Origin: Phytophthora sp. 'mugwort'
Lineage: Eukaryota > Oomycota > Peronosporomycetes > Peronosporales > Peronosporaceae
NCBI GenBank assembly: GCA_033558025.1
Contig: JAUCEF010000010.1
Location: forward strand, 521,001-585,000
DNA length: 64,000 nt
Reading direction: 5' to 3'
Below the pieces are notes generated by a model that saw nothing but the letters and a program-made list of their open reading frames with translations, was not told the DNA's origin and did not search any database. The translations under genes were made by a program, and so were the position numbers. Positions 21,401 through 33,001 of this stretch are shown piece after piece. The first letter of the stretch is position 1. The number at the start of each line of letters is the position of its first letter.

Positions 21401-24091
21401 TCTGATGTACTCGGGGCATATATGAGCCAATCGCTCGTACCAGACATCAATATCTTCGACCCATCCGTCACAGCAAAGTTTGCAATCACGCTCTGCTTCT
21501 TTACGGATTTCTTCTTGCGGCTCGCTGTGCCACTGAAAGTCCAAAATCGATGTTCATGTGTCGCGCGAATCACTTCGGTGGTGTTCTTGGCCATGCCGAA
21601 ATCCTTGTGTCCTGGTCCCACGACATTGTGAATCCTGATCTAGTATAAATCCGGGAGAAAACAAGTTGCATCCAGCTTGCGGGACATAAAGCACGTCTTC
21701 CAGTCGCTGTCTTCCATGCCCTGCAGTGCCGTAAAATACTCCTTGCAGGCGACGATGTGAGCGTTTGCACCAGTGTCGAAATACGATTGACTTGAGTCAT
21801 AGTCATGCTGTCGCTCAGCCCAGGCGATGTGCTCCGGCATGAACTTGTTCACCTCGCCCTCGGTTTTCGACTTCAGTAGGTAAATCTTCACATGGCAAGA
21901 AAATCTGTCCATCACAGCAAGGACAGCTGAGTACTGTGAGCCGTTACTCAGTCCTGGTATGGACAGATCTGCGAAGATCATGTCATTCATCTTCTGGATG
22001 GGCCTATCGAGCTTCTTCCTAAATGGCTGCTTGCCGAAATGACAGTCTGCACAGTCGAACTTCCCGCGGCGCTAAGCATTATGCGCTTGGCCATGCCGTG
22101 ATCGACCATCGGTCTGATGTACTCGGGGCATATATGAGCCAATCGCTCGTACCAGACATCAATATCTTCGACCCATCCGTCACAGCAAAGTTTGCAATCA
22201 CGCTCTGCTTCTTTACGGATTTCTTCTTGCGGCTCGCTGTGCCACTGAAAGTCCAAAATCGATGTTCAAGTGTCGCGCGAATCACTTCGGTGGTGTTCTT
22301 GGCCATGCCGAAATCCTTGTGTCCTGGTCCCACGACATTGTGAATCCTGATCTAGTATAAATCCGGGAGAAAACAAGTTGCATCCAGCTTGCGGGACATA
22401 AAGCACGTCTTCCAGTCGCTGTCTTCCATGCCCTGCAGTGCCGTAAAATACTCCTTGCAGGCGACGATGTGAGCGTTTGCACCAGTGTCGAAATACGATT
22501 GACTTGAGTCATAGTCATGCTGTCGCTCAGCCCAGGCGATGTGCTCCGGCATGAACTTGTTCACCTCGCCCTCGGTTTTCGACTTCAGTAGGTAAATCTT
22601 CACATGGCAAGAAAATCTGTCCATCACAGCAAGGACAGCTGAGTACTGTGAGCCGTTACTCAGTCCTGGTATGGACAGATCTGCGAAGATCATGTCATTC
22701 ATCTTCTGGATGGGCCTATCGAGCTTCTTCCTAAATGGCTGCTTGCCGAAATGACAGTCTGCACAGTCGAACTTCCCGCGGCGCTAAGCATTATGCGCTT
22801 GGCCATGCCGTGATCGACCATCGGTCTGATGTACTCGGGGCATATATGAGCCAATCGCTCGTACCAGACATCAATATCTTCGACCCATCCGTCACAGCAA
22901 ACTTTGCAATCACGCTCTGCTTCTTTACGGATTTCTTCTTGCGGCTCGCTGTGCCACTGAAAGTCCAAAATCGATGTTCAAGTGTCGCGCGAATCACTTT
23001 GGTGTTGTTCTTGGCCATGCCGAAAATCCTCGTGTCCTGGTCCCACGTCATTGTGAATCCTGATCTAGTATAAATCCGGGAGAAAACAAGTTGCATCCAG
23101 CTTGCGGGACATAAAGCACGTCTTCCAGTCGCTGTCTTCCATGCCCTGCAGTGCCGTAAAATACTCCTTGCAGGCGACGATGTGAGCGTTTGCACCAGTG
23201 TCGAAATACGATTGACTTGAGTCATAGTCATGCTGTCGCTCAGCCCAGGCGATGTGCTCCGGCATGAACTTGTTCACCTCGCCCTCGGTTTTCGACTTCA
23301 GTAGGTAAATCTTCACATGGCAAGAAAATCTGTCCATCACAGCAAGGACAGCTGAGTACTGTGAGCCGTTACTCAGTCCTGGTATGGACAGATCTGCGAA
23401 GATCATGTCATTCATCTTCTGGATGGGCCTATCGAGCTTCTTCCTAAATGGCTGCTTGCCGAAATGACAGTCTGCACAGTCGAACTTCCCGCGGCGCTAA
23501 GCATTATGCGCTTGGCCATGCCGTGATCGACCATCGGTCTGATGTACTCGGGGCATATATGAGCCAATCGCTCGTACCAGACATCAATATCTTCGACCCA
23601 TCCGTCACAGCAAAGTTTGCAATCACGCTCTGCTTCTTCACGGATTTCTTCTTGCGGCTCGCTGTGCCACTGAAAGTCCAAAATCGATGTTCAAGTGTCG
23701 CGCGAATCACTTCGGTGGTGTTCTTGGCCATGCCGAAAATCCTCGTGTCCTGGTCCCACGACATTGTGAATCCTGATCTAGTATAAATCCGGGAGAAAAC
23801 AAGTTGCATCCAGCTTGCGGGACATAAAGCACGTCTTCCAGTCGCTGTCTTCCATGCCCTGCAGTGCCGTAAAATACTCCTTGCAGGCGACGATGTGAGC
23901 GTTTGCACCAGTGTCGAAATACGATTGACTTGAGTCATAGTCATGCTGTCGCTCAGCCCAGGCGATGTGCTCCGGCATGAACTTGTTCACCTCGCCCTCG
24001 GTTTTCGACTTCAGTAGGTAAATCTTCACATGGCAAGAAAATCTGTCCATCACAGCAAGGACAGCTGAGTACTGTGAGCCGTTACTCAGTC
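18461..24091 (-). repeat. Duplicated four-monomer higher-order repeat (2850 bp)
   Basis: Monomer lengths run 712, 712, 713, 713 from 18461 and again 712, 712, 713, 713 from 21311. The linked variants repeat in the same order: CATGTGTCG with CCTTGTGTCC; CAAGTGTCG with CCTTGTGTCC; TTTGGTGTTG with CACGTCATTG; TTCGGTGGTG with CACGACATTG. Small differences, such as TTGACGG at 19365 against TTTACGG at 22215, postdate the duplication. A solo LTR closes the second copy. Confidence 0.8.
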
Positions 24092-24430
24092 TATTGAGGG
24101 TTGCCGGGTTTTGGTACTGTGTACCAGTAACCGGTTAACCCGAACCGGTCCAACACGATCCCGCGATGTTTACGGTACGTTGTTTACGCCACCGATGATT
24201 AGACGAGTAGGATGATTGGACGAACACCGGTGAGTGATGGTTGATTAGATGCACTAGGTGATAGGACGCAGGGTCGCGTGTCTATAACAGTAGGGTGTAA
24301 GCTCCAACAATTCAATCACTTTCGAATCTTCATTCTACCCCTCAAGTGCCTTCGCTCCGGTCCCGCCGTCTGCGACGTCCCTCCCTCCGCTCCGTACAAG
24401 CTTCGTGTCCAAGATCCATACCTTTCATCA
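24092..24430 (+). repeat. Solo LTR 2 (type I, 339 bp) with CAGTC duplications
   Basis: It has the same LTR, the same monomer position and the same five-base duplication (24087-24091 and 24431-24435) as solo LTR 1. It is followed by a TTCACGG monomer. Confidence 0.96.
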
Positions 24431-25147
24431 CAGTCCTGGTATGGACAGATCTGCGAAGATCATGTCATTCATCTTCTGGATGGGCCTATCGAGCTTCTTC
24501 CTAAATGGCTGCTTGCCGAAATGACAGTCTGCACAGTCGAACTTCCCGCGGCGCTAAGCATTATGCGCTTGGCCATGCCGTGATCGACCATCGGTCTGAT
24601 GTACTCGGGGCATATATGAGCCAATCGCTCGTACCAGACATCAATATCTTCGACCCATCCGTCACAGCAAAGTTTGCAATCACGCTCTGCTTCTTCACGG
24701 ATTTCTTCTTGCGGCTCGCTGTGCCACTGAAAGTCCAAAATCGATGTTCATGTGTCGCGCGAATCACTTCGGTGGTGTTCTTGGCCATGCCGAAATCCTC
24801 GTGTCCTGGTCCCACGACATTGTGAATCCTGATCTAGTATAAATCCGGGAGAAAACAAGTTGCATCCAGCTTGCGGGACATAAAGCACGTCTTCCAGTCG
24901 CTGTCTTCCATGCCCTGCAGTGCCGTAAAATACTCCTTGCAGGCGACGATGTGAGCGTTTGCACCAGTGTCGAAATACGATTGACTTGAGTCATAGTCAT
25001 GCTGTCGCTCAGCCCAGGCGATGTGCTCCGGCATGAACTTGTTCACCTCGCCCTCGGTTTTCGACTTCAGTAGGTAAATCTTCACATGGCAAGAAAATCT
25101 GTCCATCACAGCAAGGACAGCTGAGTACTGTGAGCCGTTACTCAGTC

Positions 25148-25486
25148 TATTGAGGGTTGCCGGGTTTTGGTACTGTGTACCAGTAACCGGTTAACCCGAA
25201 CCGGTCCAACACGATCCCGCGATGTTTACGGTACGTTGTTTACGCCACCGATGATTAGACGAGTAGGATGATTGGACGAACACCGGTGAGTGATGGTTGA
25301 TTAGATGCACTAGGTGATAGGACGCAGGGTCGCGTGTCTATAACAGTAGGGTGTAAGCTCCAACAATTCAATCACTTTCGAATCTTCATTCTACCCCTCA
25401 AGTGCCTTCGCTCCGGTCCCGCCGTCTGCGACGTCCCTCCCTCCGCTCCGTACAAGCTTCGTGTCCAAGATCCATACCTTTCATCA
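25148..25486 (+). repeat. Solo LTR 3 (type I, 339 bp) with CAGTC duplications
   Basis: It starts 1056 bp after solo LTR 2, which equals one 712-bp monomer plus the LTR plus the five-base duplication. It is followed by a TTTACGG monomer. Confidence 0.96.
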
Positions 25487-26915
25487 CAGTCCTGGTATGG
25501 ACAGATCTGCGAAGATCATGTCATTCATCTTCTGGATGGGCCTATCGAGCTTCTTCCTAAATGGCTGCTTGCCGAAATGACAGTCTGCACAGTCGAACTT
25601 CCCGCGGCGCTAAGCATTATGCGCTTGGCCATGCCGTGATCGACCATCGGTCTGATGTACTCGGGGCATATATGAGCCAATCGCTCGTACCAGACATCAA
25701 TATCTTCGACCCATCCGTCACAGCAAAGTTTGCAATCACGCTCTGCTTCTTTACGGATTTCTTCTTGCGGCTCGCTGTGCCACTGAAAGTCCAAAATCGA
25801 TGTTCAAGTGTCGCGCGAATCACTTCGGTGGTGTTCTTGGCCATGCCGAAATCCTTGTGTCCTGGTCCCACGACATTGTGAATCCTGATCTAGTATAAAT
25901 CCGGGAGAAAACAAGTTGCATCCAGCTTGCGGGACATAAAGCACGTCTTCCAGTCGCTGTCTTCCATGCCCTGCAGTGCCGTAAAATACTCCTTGCAGGC
26001 GACGATGTGAGCGTTTGCACCAGTGTCGAAATACGATTGACTTGAGTCATAGTCATGCTGTCGCTCAGCCCAGGCGATGTGCTCCGGCATGAACTTGTTC
26101 ACATCGCCCTCGGTTTTCGACTTCAGTAGGTAAATCTTCACATGGCAAGAAAATCTGTCCATCACAGCAAGGACAGCTGAGTACTGTGAGCCGTTACTCA
26201 GTCCTGGTATGGACAGATCTGCGAAGATCATGTCATTCATCTTCTGGATGGGCCTATCGAGCTTCTTCCTAAATGGCTGCTTGCCGAAATGACAGTCTGC
26301 ACAGTCGAACTTCCCGCGGCGCTAAGCATTATGCGCTTGGCCATGCCGTGATCGACCATCGGTCTGATGTACTCGGGGCATATATGAGCCAATCGCTCGT
26401 ACCAGACATCAATATCTTCGACCCATCCGTCACAGCAAAGTTTGCAATCACGCTCTGCTTCTTCACGGATTTCTTCTTGCGGCTCGCTGTGCCACTGAAA
26501 GTCCAAAATCGATGTTCATGTGTCGCGCGAATCACTTCGGTGGTGTTCTTGGCCATGCCGAAATCCTCGTGTCCTGGTCCCACGACATTGTGAATCCTGA
26601 TCTAGTATAAATCCGGGAGAAAACAAGTTGCATCCAGCTTGCGGGACATAAAGCACGTCTTCCAGTCGCTGTCTTCCATGCCCTGCAGTGCCGTAAAATA
26701 CTCCTTGCAGGCGACGATGTGAGCGTTTGCACCAGTGTCGAAATACGATTGACTTGAGTCATAGTCATGCTGTCGCTCAGCCCAGGCGATGTGCTCCGGC
26801 ATGAACTTGTTCACATCGCCCTCGGTTTTCGACTTCAGTAGGTAAATCTTCACATGGCAAGAAAATCTGTCCATCACAGCAAGGACAGCTGAGTACTGTG
26901 AGCCGTTACTCAGTC

Positions 26916-27254
26916 TATTGAGGGTTGCCGGGTTTTGGTACTGTGTACCAGTAACCGGTTAACCCGAACCGGTCCAACACGATCCCGCGATGTTTACGGT
27001 ACGTTGTTTACGCCACCGATGATTAGACGAGTAGGATGATTGGACGAACACCGGTGAGTGATGGTTGATTAGATGCACTAGGTGATAGGACGCAGGGTCG
27101 CGTGTCTATAACAGTAGGGTGTAAGCTCCAACAATTCAATCACTTTCGAATCTTCATTCTACCCCTCAAGTGCCTTCGCTCCGGTCCCGCCGTCTGCGAC
27201 GTCCCTCCCTCCGCTCCGTACAAGCTTCGTGTCCAAGATCCATACCTTTCATCA
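26916..27254 (+). repeat. Solo LTR 4 (type I, 339 bp) with CAGTC duplications
   Basis: It starts 1768 bp after solo LTR 3 (two monomers plus the insert) and exactly 2824 bp after solo LTR 2. It occupies the same insertion point in the monomer. Confidence 0.96.
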
Positions 27255-27971
27255 CAGTCCTGGTATGGACAGATCTGCGAAGATCATGTCATTCATCTTC
27301 TGGATGGGCCTATCGAGCTTCTTCCTAAATGGCTGCTTGCCGAAATGACAGTCTGCACAGTCGAACTTCCCGCGGCGCTAAGCATTATGCGCTTGGCCAT
27401 GCCGTGATCGACCATCGGTCTGATGTACTCGGGGCATATATGAGCCAATCGCTCGTACCAGACATCAATATCTTCGACCCATCCGTCACAGCAAAGTTTG
27501 CAATCACGCTCTGCTTCTTCACGGATTTCTTCTTGCGGCTCGCTGTGCCACTGAAAGTCCAAAATCGATGTTCATGTGTCGCGCGAATCACTTCGGTGGT
27601 GTTCTTGGCCATGCCGAAATCCTCGTGTCCTGGTCCCACGACATTGTGAATCCTGATCTAGTATAAATCCGGGAGAAAACAAGTTGCATCCAGCTTGCGG
27701 GACATAAAGCACGTCTTCCAGTCGCTGTCTTCCATGCCCTGCAGTGCCGTAAAATACTCCTTGCAGGCGACGATGTGAGCGTTTGCACCAGTGTCGAAAT
27801 ACGATTGACTTGAGTCATAGTCATGCTGTCGCTCAGCCCAGGCGATGTGCTCCGGCATGAACTTGTTCACCTCGCCCTCGGTTTTCGACTTCAGTAGGTA
27901 AATCTTCACATGGCAAGAAAATCTGTCCATCACAGCAAGGACAGCTGAGTACTGTGAGCCGTTACTCAGTC

Positions 27972-28310
27972 TATTGAGGGTTGCCGGGTTTTGGTACTGT
28001 GTACCAGTAACCGGTTAACCCGAACCGGTCCAACACGATCCCGCGATGTTTACGGTACGTTGTTTACGCCACCGATGATTAGACGAGTAGGATGATTGGA
28101 CGAACACCGGTGAGTGATGGTTGATTAGATGCACTAGGTGATAGGACGCAGGGTCGCGTGTCTATAACAGTAGGGTGTAAGCTCCAACAATTCAATCACT
28201 TTCGAATCTTCATTCTACCCCTCAAGTGCCTTCGCTCCGGTCCCGCCGTCTGCGACGTCCCTCCCTCCGCTCCGTACAAGCTTCGTGTCCAAGATCCATA
28301 CCTTTCATCA
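27972..28310 (+). repeat. Solo LTR 5 (type I, 339 bp) with CAGTC duplications
   Basis: It starts 1056 bp after solo LTR 4 and 2824 bp after solo LTR 3, repeating the 1056/1768 spacing pattern. It is followed by a TTTACGG monomer, as is solo LTR 3. Confidence 0.96.
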
Positions 28311-29739
28311 CAGTCCTGGTATGGACAGATCTGCGAAGATCATGTCATTCATCTTCTGGATGGGCCTATCGAGCTTCTTCCTAAATGGCTGCTTGCCGAA
28401 ATGACAGTCTGCACAGTCGAACTTCCCGCGGCGCTAAGCATTATGCGCTTGGCCATGCCGTGATCGACCATCGGTCTGATGTACTCGGGGCATATATGAG
28501 CCAATCGCTCGTACCAGACATCAATATCTTCGACCCATCCGTCACAGCAAAGTTTGCAATCACGCTCTGCTTCTTTACGGATTTCTTCTTGCGGCTCGCT
28601 GTGCCACTGAAAGTCCAAAATCGATGTTCAAGTGTCGCGCGAATCACTTCGGTGGTGTTCTTGGCCATGCCGAAATCCTTGTGTCCTGGTCCCACGACAT
28701 TGTGAATCCTGATCTAGTATAAATCCGGGAGAAAACAAGTTGCATCCAGCTTGCGGGACATAAAGCACGTCTTCCAGTCGCTGTCTTCCATGCCCTGCAG
28801 TGCCGTAAAATACTCCTTGCAGGCGACGATGTGAGCGTTTGCACCAGTGTCGAAATACGATTGACTTGAGTCATAGTCATGCTGTCGCTCAGCCCAGGCG
28901 ATGTGCTCCGGCATGAACTTGTTCACATCGCCCTCGGTTTTCGACTTCAGTAGGTAAATCTTCACATGGCAAGAAAATCTGTCCATCACAGCAAGGACAG
29001 CTGAGTACTGTGAGCCGTTACTCAGTCCTGGTATGGACAGATCTGCGAAGATCATGTCATTCATCTTCTGGATGGGCCTATCGAGCTTCTTCCTAAATGG
29101 CTGCTTGCCGAAATGACAGTCTGCACAGTCGAACTTCCCGCGGCGCTAAGCATTATGCGCTTGGCCATGCCGTGATCGACCATCGGTCTGATGTACTCGG
29201 GGCATATATGAGCCAATCGCTCGTACCAGACATCAATATCTTCGACCCATCCGTCACAGCAAAGTTTGCAATCACGCTCTGCTTCTTCACGGATTTCTTC
29301 TTGCGGCTCGCTGTGCCACTGAAAGTCCAAAATCGATGTTCATGTGTCGCGCGAATCACTTCGGTGGTGTTCTTGGCCATGCCGAAATCCTCGTGTCCTG
29401 GTCCCACGACATTGTGAATCCTGATCTAGTATAAATCCGGGAGAAAACAAGTTGCATCCAGCTTGCGGGACATAAAGCACGTCTTCCAGTCGCTGTCTTC
29501 CATGCCCTGCAGTGCCGTAAAATACTCCTTGCAGGCGACGATGTGAGCGTTTGCACCAGTGTCGAAATACGATTGACTTGAGTCATAGTCATGCTGTCGC
29601 TCAGCCCAGGCGATGTGCTCCGGCATGAACTTGTTCACATCGCCCTCGGTTTTCGACTTCAGTAGGTAAATCTTCACATGGCAAGAAAATCTGTCCATCA
29701 CAGCAAGGACAGCTGAGTACTGTGAGCCGTTACTCAGTC

Positions 29740-30078
29740 TATTGAGGGTTGCCGGGTTTTGGTACTGTGTACCAGTAACCGGTTAACCCGAACCGGTCCA
29801 ACACGATCCCGCGATGTTTACGGTACGTTGTTTACGCCACCGATGATTAGACGAGTAGGATGATTGGACGAACACCGGTGAGTGATGGTTGATTAGATGC
29901 ACTAGGTGATAGGACGCAGGGTCGCGTGTCTATAACAGTAGGGTGTAAGCTCCAACAATTCAATCACTTTCGAATCTTCATTCTACCCCTCAAGTGCCTT
30001 CGCTCCGGTCCCGCCGTCTGCGACGTCCCTCCCTCCGCTCCGTACAAGCTTCGTGTCCAAGATCCATACCTTTCATCA
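29740..30078 (+). repeat. Solo LTR 6 (type I, 339 bp) with CAGTC duplications
   Basis: It starts 1768 bp after solo LTR 5 and is followed by a TTTACGG monomer. It is the last transposon sequence in the window; the remaining 34 kb is pure satellite. Confidence 0.96.
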
Positions 30079-33001
30079 CAGTCCTGGTATGGACAGATCT
30101 GCGAAGATCATGTCATTCATCTTCTGGATGGGCCTATCGAGCTTCTTCCTAAATGGCTGCTTGCCGAAATGACAGTCTGCACAGTCGAACTTCCCGCGGC
30201 GCTAAGCATTATGCGCTTGGCCATGCCGTGATCGACCATCGGTCTGATGTACTCGGGGCATATATGAGCCAATCGCTCGTACCAGACATCAATATCTTCG
30301 ACCCATCCGTCACAGCAAAGTTTGCAATCACGCTCTGCTTCTTTACGGATTTCTTCTTGCGGCTCGCTGTGCCACTGAAAGTCCAAAATCGATGTTCAAG
30401 TGTCGCGCGAATCACTTCGGTGGTGTTCTTGGCCATGCCGAAATCCTTGTGTCCTGGTCCCACGACATTGTGAATCCTGATCTAGTATAAATCCGGGAGA
30501 AAACAAGTTGCATCCAGCTTGCGGGACATAAAGCACGTCTTCCAGTCGCTGTCTTCCATGCCCTGCAGTGCCGTAAAATACTCCTTGCAGGCGACGATGT
30601 GAGCGTTTGCACCAGTGTCGAAATACGATTGACTTGAGTCATAGTCATGCTGTCGCTCAGCCCAGGCGATGTGCTCCGGCATGAACTTGTTCACATCGCC
30701 CTCGGTTTTCGACTTCAGTAGGTAAATCTTCACATGGCAAGAAAATCTGTCCATCACAGCAAGGACAGCTGAGTACTGTGAGCCGTTACTCAGTCCTGGT
30801 ATGGACAGATCTGCGAAGATCATGTCATTCATCTTCTGGATGGGCCTATCGAGCTTCTTCCTAAATGGCTGCTTGCCGAAATGACAGTCTGCACAGTCGA
30901 ACTTCCCGCGGCGCTAAGCATTATGCGCTTGGCCATGCCGTGATCGACCATCGGTCTGATGTACTCGGGGCATATATGAGCCAATCGCTCGTACCAGACA
31001 TCAATATCTTCGACCCATCCGTCACAGCAAAGTTTGCAATCACGCTCTGCTTCTTCACGGATTTCTTCTTGCGGCTCGCTGTGCCACTGAAAGTCCAAAA
31101 TCGATGTTCATGTGTCGCGCGAATCACTTCGGTGGTGTTCTTGGCCATGCCGAAATCCTCGTGTCCTGGTCCCACGACATTGTGAATCCTGATCTAGTAT
31201 AAATCCGGGAGAAAACAAGTTGCATCCAGCTTGCGGGACATAAAGCACGTCTTCCAGTCGCTGTCTTCCATGCCCTGCAGTGCCGTAAAATACTCCTTGC
31301 AGGCGACGATGTGAGCGTTTGCACCAGTGTCGAAATACGATTGACTTGAGTCATAGTCATGCTGTCGCTCAGCCCAGGCGATGTGCTCCGGCATGAACTT
31401 GTTCACATCGCCCTCGGTTTTCGACTTCAGTAGGTAAATCTTCACATGGCAAGAAAATCTGTCCATCACAGCAAGGACAGCTGAGTACTGTGAGCCGTTA
31501 CTCAGTCCTGGTATGGACAGATCTGCGAAGATCATGTCATTCATCTTCTGGATGGGCCTATCGAGCTTCTTCCTAAATGGCTGCTTGCCGAAATGACAGT
31601 CTGCACAGTCGAACTTCCCGCGGCGCTAAGCATTATGCGCTTGGCCATGCCGTGATCGACCATCGGTCTGATGTACTCGGGGCATATATGAGCCAATCGC
31701 TCGTACCAGACATCAATATCTTCGACCCATCCGTCACAGCAAAGTTTGCAATCACGCTCTGCTTCTTCACGGATTTCTTCTTGCGGCTCGCTGTGCCACT
31801 GAAAGTCCAAAATCGATGTTCAAGTGTCGCGCGAATCACTTCGGTGGTGTTCTTGGCCATGCCGAAAATCCTCGTGTCCTGGTCCCACGTCATTGTGAAT
31901 CCTGATCTAGTATAAATCCGGGAGAAAACAAGTTGCATCCAGCTTGCGGGACATAAAGCACGTCTTCCAGTCGCTGTCTTCCATGCCCTGCAGTGCCGTA
32001 AAATACTCCTTGCAGGCGACGATGTGAGCGTTTGCACCAGTGTCGAAATACGATTGACTTGAGTCATAGTCATGCTGTCGCTCAGCCCAGGCGATGTGCT
32101 CCGGCATGAACTTGTTCACCTCGCCCTCGGTTTTCGACTTCAGTAGGTAAATCTTCACATGGCAAGAAAATCTGTCCATCACAGCAAGGACAGCTGAGTA
32201 CTGTGAGCCGTTACTCAGTCCTGGTATGGACAGATCTGCGAAGATCATGTCATTCATCTTCTGGATGGGCCTATCGAGCTTCTTCCTAAATGGCTGCTTG
32301 CCGAAATGACAGTCTGCACAGTCGAACTTCCCGCGGCGCTAAGCATTATGCGCTTGGCCATGCCGTGATCGACCATCGGTCTGATGTACTCGGGGCATAT
32401 ATGAGCCAATCGCTCGTACCAGACATCAATATCTTCGACCCATCCGTCACAGCAAAGTTTGCAATCACGCTCTGCTTCTTCACGGATTTCTTCTTGCGGC
32501 TCGCTGTGCCACTGAAAGTCCAAAATCGATGTTCATGTGTCGCGCGAATCACTTCGGTGGTGTTCTTGGCCATGCCGAAATCCTCGTGTCCTGGTCCCAC
32601 GACATTGTGAATCCTGATCTAGTATAAATCCGGGAGAAAACAAGTTGCATCCAGCTTGCGGGACATAAAGCACGTCTTCCAGTCGCTGTCTTCCATGCCC
32701 TGCAGTGCCGTAAAATACTCCTTGCAGGCGACGATGTGAGCGTTTGCACCAGTGTCGAAATACGATTGACTTGAGTCATAGTCATGCTGTCGCTCAGCCC
32801 AGGCGATGTGCTCCGGCATGAACTTGTTCACCTCGCCCTCGGTTTTCGACTTCAGTAGGTAAATCTTCACATGGCAAGAAAATCTGTCCATCACAGCAAG
32901 GACAGCTGAGTACTGTGAGCCGTTACTCAGTCCTGGTATGGACAGATCTGCGAAGATCATGTCATTCATCTTCTGGATGGGCCTATCGAGCTTCTTCCTA
33001 A

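Larger units (their letters stand above)
24087..30083 (-). repeat. Higher-order repeat of monomers carrying a solo LTR (1056, 1768 and 2824 bp)
   Basis: Five solo LTRs at 24092, 25148, 26916, 27972 and 29740 give spacings 1056, 1768, 1056, 1768. The 2824-bp block (LTR monomer, LTR monomer, plain monomer) occurs twice in tandem and is followed by a further LTR-containing 1768-bp unit. The CACATCGCC variant (Asp for Glu on the minus strand) appears within this block, from 26100 to about 31410, and nowhere else I saw. Confidence 0.88.
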
